Assembly: GCF_018294505.1 (NCBI RefSeq)
Contig: NC_057795.1
Coordinates: forward strand, 227,152,826-227,216,825
From: Triticum aestivum
Lineage: Eukaryota > Streptophyta > Magnoliopsida > Poales > Poaceae
Direction of reading: 5' to 3'
Length of the DNA stretch: 64,000 nt
In this document: positions 59,715 to 64,000 of the stretch, one piece after another
How positions within the stretch are numbered: position 1 is the first letter of the stretch
Layout: each line of letters begins with the position of its first letter
Translations under genes and position numbers: made by a program
Notes under the pieces: generated by a model
Databases searched by the model: none
The model's input: only the letters and a program-made list of their open reading frames with translations
What the model was told of the DNA's origin: nothing

Positions 59715-59724
59715 TGGTATCAGA
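59715..59724 (+). other. E10 primer-binding site
   Basis: TGGTATCAGA two bases after the LTR, an exact 10-base initiator tRNA-Met complement. Confidence 0.92.
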
Positions 59725-60908
59725 TTTCCAGGTTGCTCGGTGAGATTTTACAGTTTTTCGTAGTTTAGATCGAGTCTGTTCTTCATACCTACAGTCCACG
59801 AAAAAGCCACAAAAAAATTAGGGTTAGTTCATCATATCCGAACCAATCTGAGCCTTTGCATAATCTTTTTATGGTTTTGCTTTGTTGAATTTGCGGTTGC
59901 ATCGTCGTGTCTAGTTGCTGGTCTTAGAGTCTAGTCTTTTAGAGTTTCGAGTTCTGGTCATAAGTTGTCATGCCGCCGCCGCACCATCATCATCGCCCCT
60001 GCCATCTACCACCACCGCTTATCCGCCACCGCTTCGAATCCATATCCATATACCACCACCGTTGTCATACACCACCACCGCTGCCATCTACCACCATATA
60101 TCCACCACCAATCCGAGTTCCTGTCATTTTACGTTTGTTTTCAAGATCCATCTAGATTCCGATTCGTGTTTCCTTGCCGGAGTAGGTTTCGAAAAAAAAG
60201 AGTCTGGAAACCACCCTCCGTTTAGGCCCAAAATTTTTTGAAAATGCATTTTTCGAAAAAAATTCTGGCTATCCTATTTTTAGGTGTTTCTGAGTGTTTT
60301 GAGACAGGTGCCATTATAGGAAGTTTTTTTTTGACCCGTTTCCAGTTTTTGGGTCCGGGCAGTCGAAAAAAAAAATTGGTCGAAAAAATTTCGTGCCCAT
60401 CCTGTCAGTTTGACCTAGGAAGAGTTTTGAGACACTCGCCATTATAGTGATTTTTCGCAAAAAAAAGCAGCGCAAAAAAAGAGCGCAAAAAAAGAGCGAA
60501 AAAAAAATCCAGAGTGTGCTTTTTCCTTGTTTACGTGTCGCGCCGTGATTTTGTTGGTGTTCTAGGCTCGCGTCTCTAGCACAGTCTAGCCTAGGACCAG
60601 CACAGTACCGTCGTTGAGCGTTTATTCAACTTTGCATCTCTGAATTGATTATTGCTGACCCTTTTTGCTACCATATTATAAGCCTTCCCAGCTCCACATA
60701 CATCTACGTCGTGCGTTTGACTCTCCCTGGTAATCGCTCTATCCAAGCTTTGAGAGTTTTTTACTACAACGGTTGTCGATCACCGCCTGCTGCTGGGTAA
60801 GAACTGGTAAGAATTTGAGATTTGCTTGACGGATTTGTGACACCCACCACCACCTCTTGTTAGTAGTCTGTAGGATCATATTCTTGTGTGTTTCTATTGC
60901 TGCTAACC
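59725..60908 (+). other. E10 5' leader
   Basis: Non-coding. It contains irregular CCACCACCG/CCATATACCACC text near 60000-60110 and an A-rich tandem GAGCGCAAAAAAA at about 60465-60510. AACCATGCC precedes the gag start. Confidence 0.75.
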
Positions 60909-63900
60909 ATGCCAGGATCACAAGCCGACGAGACTGACTGGAAGAACATGACGAATAAGGATTTGCATGATAAATTTCAGCAAATGATGAGTGGACAGGT
61001 GCAAGATGTGCTAAACAGATTTGAAGAGGCCATGGAGAAGATAGATGGCATGGAGAAGATGTTCGAAACAAAGCTCGATAACAAGTTTAATGAATTGCTC
61101 GCGCGTCTTCCACCACCACCACCCGCTGCACCTAACTAACCTCTCCAACAACAACAACAATGACTACCTCCACGTCACGAAACAGACCTCCGCCGAGCGA
61201 GCCGTGTTCCTCTTGCGTTTGGCCAAACTGTTGGTGCTGCTGTTGATACTTCTGTGGCTCCTGCTGCTGATGCGGAGGAGGATGATTATGTGGGAGATTA
61301 CGAGGATGAGGTTGCTCAAAATTAGAACTACGTGCAACCACCTGCACCACAACCACCTGCACCACAACCACCAGGTCGTCCACATGCAAATAATCACAAT
61401 GGTAGGGCTTTCCCTCAGGTACGAGATCATGACCATCTTCCTAAACTGAAATTGAATATTCCACCTTTCGAGGGTAGATATGTTCCTAATATATATCTTA
61501 CTTGGGAGTTAGAAACTGAACAACGATTTACATGTTTACAATATCCCAAGGAGAGACGGGTTGCCGCTGCTGTTTGTGCTTTCACTAGTTTTGCATGTGT
61601 ATGGTGGTCTGAACATTATAGATTATATCCTATTCCAACTACTTGGGCTGCTTTGAAAACTGCTATGCGTACTCGTTGGGTTCCACCATATTATCAATGT
61701 GAATTGCTTCAAAAATTACAGCGCTTAAGACAAGGAAAAAATTCTGTAGAAGAATATTATCAGGAATTACAAACTGGCATGATTAGATGTGGTATTGTTG
61801 AGGAGAATGAAGCTATGCTTGCACGTTTTCTGGGTGGATTAAATAGAGAGATTCAGACCATTCTAGACTACAAGGAGTATACTAATATCACTCGTTTATT
61901 CCATCTTGCTTGTAAAGCTGAACGTGAAGTGCAGGATCGACAAGCATTGGCACGAACTAACTTTTCTGCAGGCCGACCTTCATCATGGACACCGCGTGCA
62001 TCTTCTACTTCAACTGCACCAGCACCTCAATCAGGTGCCTCCTCCAGTCGTGATACAAGAAAACAGGCACAACCACCATTATCTGCCAAGAGCGCACCTG
62101 CTGGGCCTGCACAGAGTTCTTCTTCTTCCATGGCATCAACAGGGCACACAAGTGATATTATTTGTCGTCGTTGTAAGGGAGGAGGTCATTATGCGAGAGA
62201 ATGCAAATCTCCGTGTGTGATGATTGCTACCGCGGATGGTGGATATGAGTCTGCTAGTGACTACGATGAGGAGACTTTGGCTCTTATTACATGTGAAGAA
62301 CATGGTGGACATGATTCTGATCATGAGACGCAATACATGGCTCCTGAAGACGCTGACAGGTATGAATGTTTAGTTGCTCAACGTGTTTTGAGTGTGCAGG
62401 TCACACAAGCTGAGCAAAATCAGAGGCACAATTTGTTCCATACCAAGGGAGTTGTGAAAGAACGTTCTGTGCGCGTCATCATAGATGGAGGGAGCTGCAA
62501 CAACTTGGCTAGCATGGAGATGGTGGAGAAGCTTTCTCTCACCACAAGACCACATCCACATCCTTACTACATCCAATGGTTCAACAACAGCGGCAAGGTT
62601 AGGGTAACACGTACTGTTCGTGTGCATTTTAGTATCTCTACATATGCTGATTATGTTGATTGTGATGTGGTACCAATGCAAGCATGTTCATTATTACTTG
62701 GTAGACCATGGCAATTTGATAAAAATTCTGTACACCATGGTAGAAACAATCAGTATACTCTTGTTCATAAGGATAAAAATATTACTTTGCTTCCTATGAC
62801 TCCTGATTCTATTTTGAAAGATGATATTAATAGAGCTAATAAAGCAAAACAGGAGAAGAATAAGAGTGAAAATCAGATTGTGGCAAAAGAATTTGAGCAA
62901 CAAATGAAGCCTAATCATAAACCATCTAGTGTTGCTTCTGAAATTAAATTGAAAAGTGCATGTTTATTTGCCACCAAATCTGATATTGATGAGCTAGATT
63001 TCAGCAAATCTGTTTGCTATGCTTTTGTGTGCAAAGAGGCATTATTTTCATTCGAGGACGTTCCTTCCTCCTTGCCTCCTGCTATCACTAAAATTTTGCA
63101 GGAGTTCGCTGACGTCTTTCCACAAGATGTGCCACCGGGATTACCACCTATTCGAGGGATTGAGCATCAGATTGACTTAATTCCCGGTGCTTCACTGCCA
63201 AACCATGCACCATACCGTACCAATCCAGAGGAGACGAAGGCGATTATGCGTCAAGTACAAGAGCTTCTCGACAAAGGTTATATACGTGAATCCCTTAGTC
63301 CTTGTGCTGTTCCTATTATTCTAGTGCCGAAAAAGGATGGTACATCGCGTATGTGTGTTGATTGTAGAGGCATTAATAATATTACTATTCGTTATCGTCA
63401 TCCTATTCCTAGGCTAGATGATATGCTTGATGAATTGAGTGGCTCTACAATATTCTCCAAAGTTGATTTGCGTAGTGGATACCATCAAATTCGAATGAAA
63501 TTGGGGGATGAATGGAAAACAACATTTAAAACTAAGTTTGGATTATATGAGTGGTTAGTCATGCCTTTTGGGTTAACTAATGCGCCTAGTACTTTCATGA
63601 GACTAACGAACGAAGTTTTACGTGCTTTCATTGGACGATTTGTGGTAGTCTATTTTGATGATATACTGATTTATAGCAGATCTTTGGAAGAACATTTGGA
63701 ACATTTACGTGCTGTTTTTATTGCTCTACGTGATGCACGTTTGTTTGGTAACCTTGGGAAGTGCACCTTTTGCACCGACCGAGTATCTTTTCTTGGCTAT
63801 GTTGTTACTCCACAGGGAATTGAAGTTGATAAAGCCAAGATTGAAGCTATTGAGAGTTGGCCGCAGCCCAAAACGGTCACACAAGTGAGGAGTTTTCTTG

Positions 63901-64000
63901 GCCTCGCTGGATTCTATAGGCGTTTTGTGAGAGATTTCAGCACCATTGCTGCACCTCTCAATGAGCTTACAAAGAAAGATGTGCCTTTTCTTTGGGGTAC
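60909..64000 (+). pseudogene. gag-pol: E10 gag-pol polyprotein, nearly intact, open to the window edge
   Basis: ATG at 60909 starts MPGSQADETDWKNM. The same frame has TAA at 61137, TGA at 61161 and TAG at 61323, then no stop from 61326 to 64000 (891 codons; I read each codon). Domains in order: gag core (LNIPPFEGRYVPNIYLTWE), CCHC knuckle CRRCKGGGHYAREC, protease VIIDGGSCNNLAS, LLLGRPWQFD, a Lys/Glu spacer, RT with [25 protein letters not shown] and an intact YFDDILIY, and the start of the RNase H region ([16 protein letters not shown]). The TAG at 61323 is CAG in E7, so it is a point change. All three stops fall in the short linker between the gag N-terminus and its core. RNase H and integrase should follow outside the window. 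Confidence 0.94.

Larger units (their letters stand above)
58797..64000 (+). mobile_element. E10: younger copy of the E7 family, right end outside window
   Basis: Complete 916-bp 5' LTR, PBS, leader and a long gag-pol frame that runs off the window within the RT/RNase H junction. It is collinear with E7 but keeps residues E7 has lost. It starts inside the last 30 bases of E7's 3' LTR, so the missing LTR end and a TSD are predicted right after its own 3' LTR. Confidence 0.93.

Overview
The window is eukaryotic plant DNA, almost certainly from a Triticeae grass (wheat, barley, rye or a relative). It consists of nested LTR retrotransposons (Ty3/gypsy, plus one Copia-type solo LTR) and one Mutator-type foldback element. 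I found no host gene. Every base can be assigned to one of ten elements, labelled E1-E10 here. Family names are recalled from general knowledge of grass repeats. Boundaries, target-site duplications (TSDs), primer-binding sites (PBS) and reading frames were read directly from the sequence.

Layout. E1 is a Tekay/Del-type chromovirus on the + strand, cut into pieces at 1-731, 19937-20131 and 28433-30895, with its 3' LTR spread over 30896-37785. Its reverse transcriptase is split by E2 (732-19936, TSD GTGAC), a gag-protease element without pol that carries a five-exon antisense accessory gene. E2 is split by E3 (7806-18671, minus strand, TSD ATAGA), a large-LTR element with no coding region (LARD-like). 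E1's reverse transcriptase is split again by E4 (20132-28432, minus strand, 875-bp LTRs), a chromovirus with most pol domains. E1's 3' LTR contains the solo LTR E5 (31822-34473, TSD GCATC), the 854-bp Mutator-like foldback E6 (35215-36068, 9-bp TSD) and E7 (starting at 37786).

E7 (37786-58796) is a decayed chromovirus whose 3' LTR is split by E8 (45427-58439). E8 has LTRs of about 4.7 kb and a short internal region with a non-gag-pol ORF that has its own TATA box and a layout like a double-stranded-RNA-binding domain. E8 contains E9 (50286-51717, TSD CCTAG), a solo LTR of the Angela/BARE-1 Copia type. E10 (58797 to the window end) is a younger copy of the E7 family inserted about 30 bases before the end of E7's 3' LTR. 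Its gag-pol frame is open from 61326 to the window edge.

Nesting gives relative ages: E1 is oldest; E2, E4, E5, E6 and E7 are younger; E3, E8 and E10 are younger again; E9 is the youngest on its branch. Most in-frame stops look like C-to-T changes of CAA, CAG or CGA, as expected for methylated, silenced elements. The most interesting signals are the intron-bearing antisense gene of E2, the putative RNA-binding accessory ORF of E8, the pol C-terminus encoded inside the 3' LTR in E4 and E7, and the palindrome array in E4's LTRs and leader.
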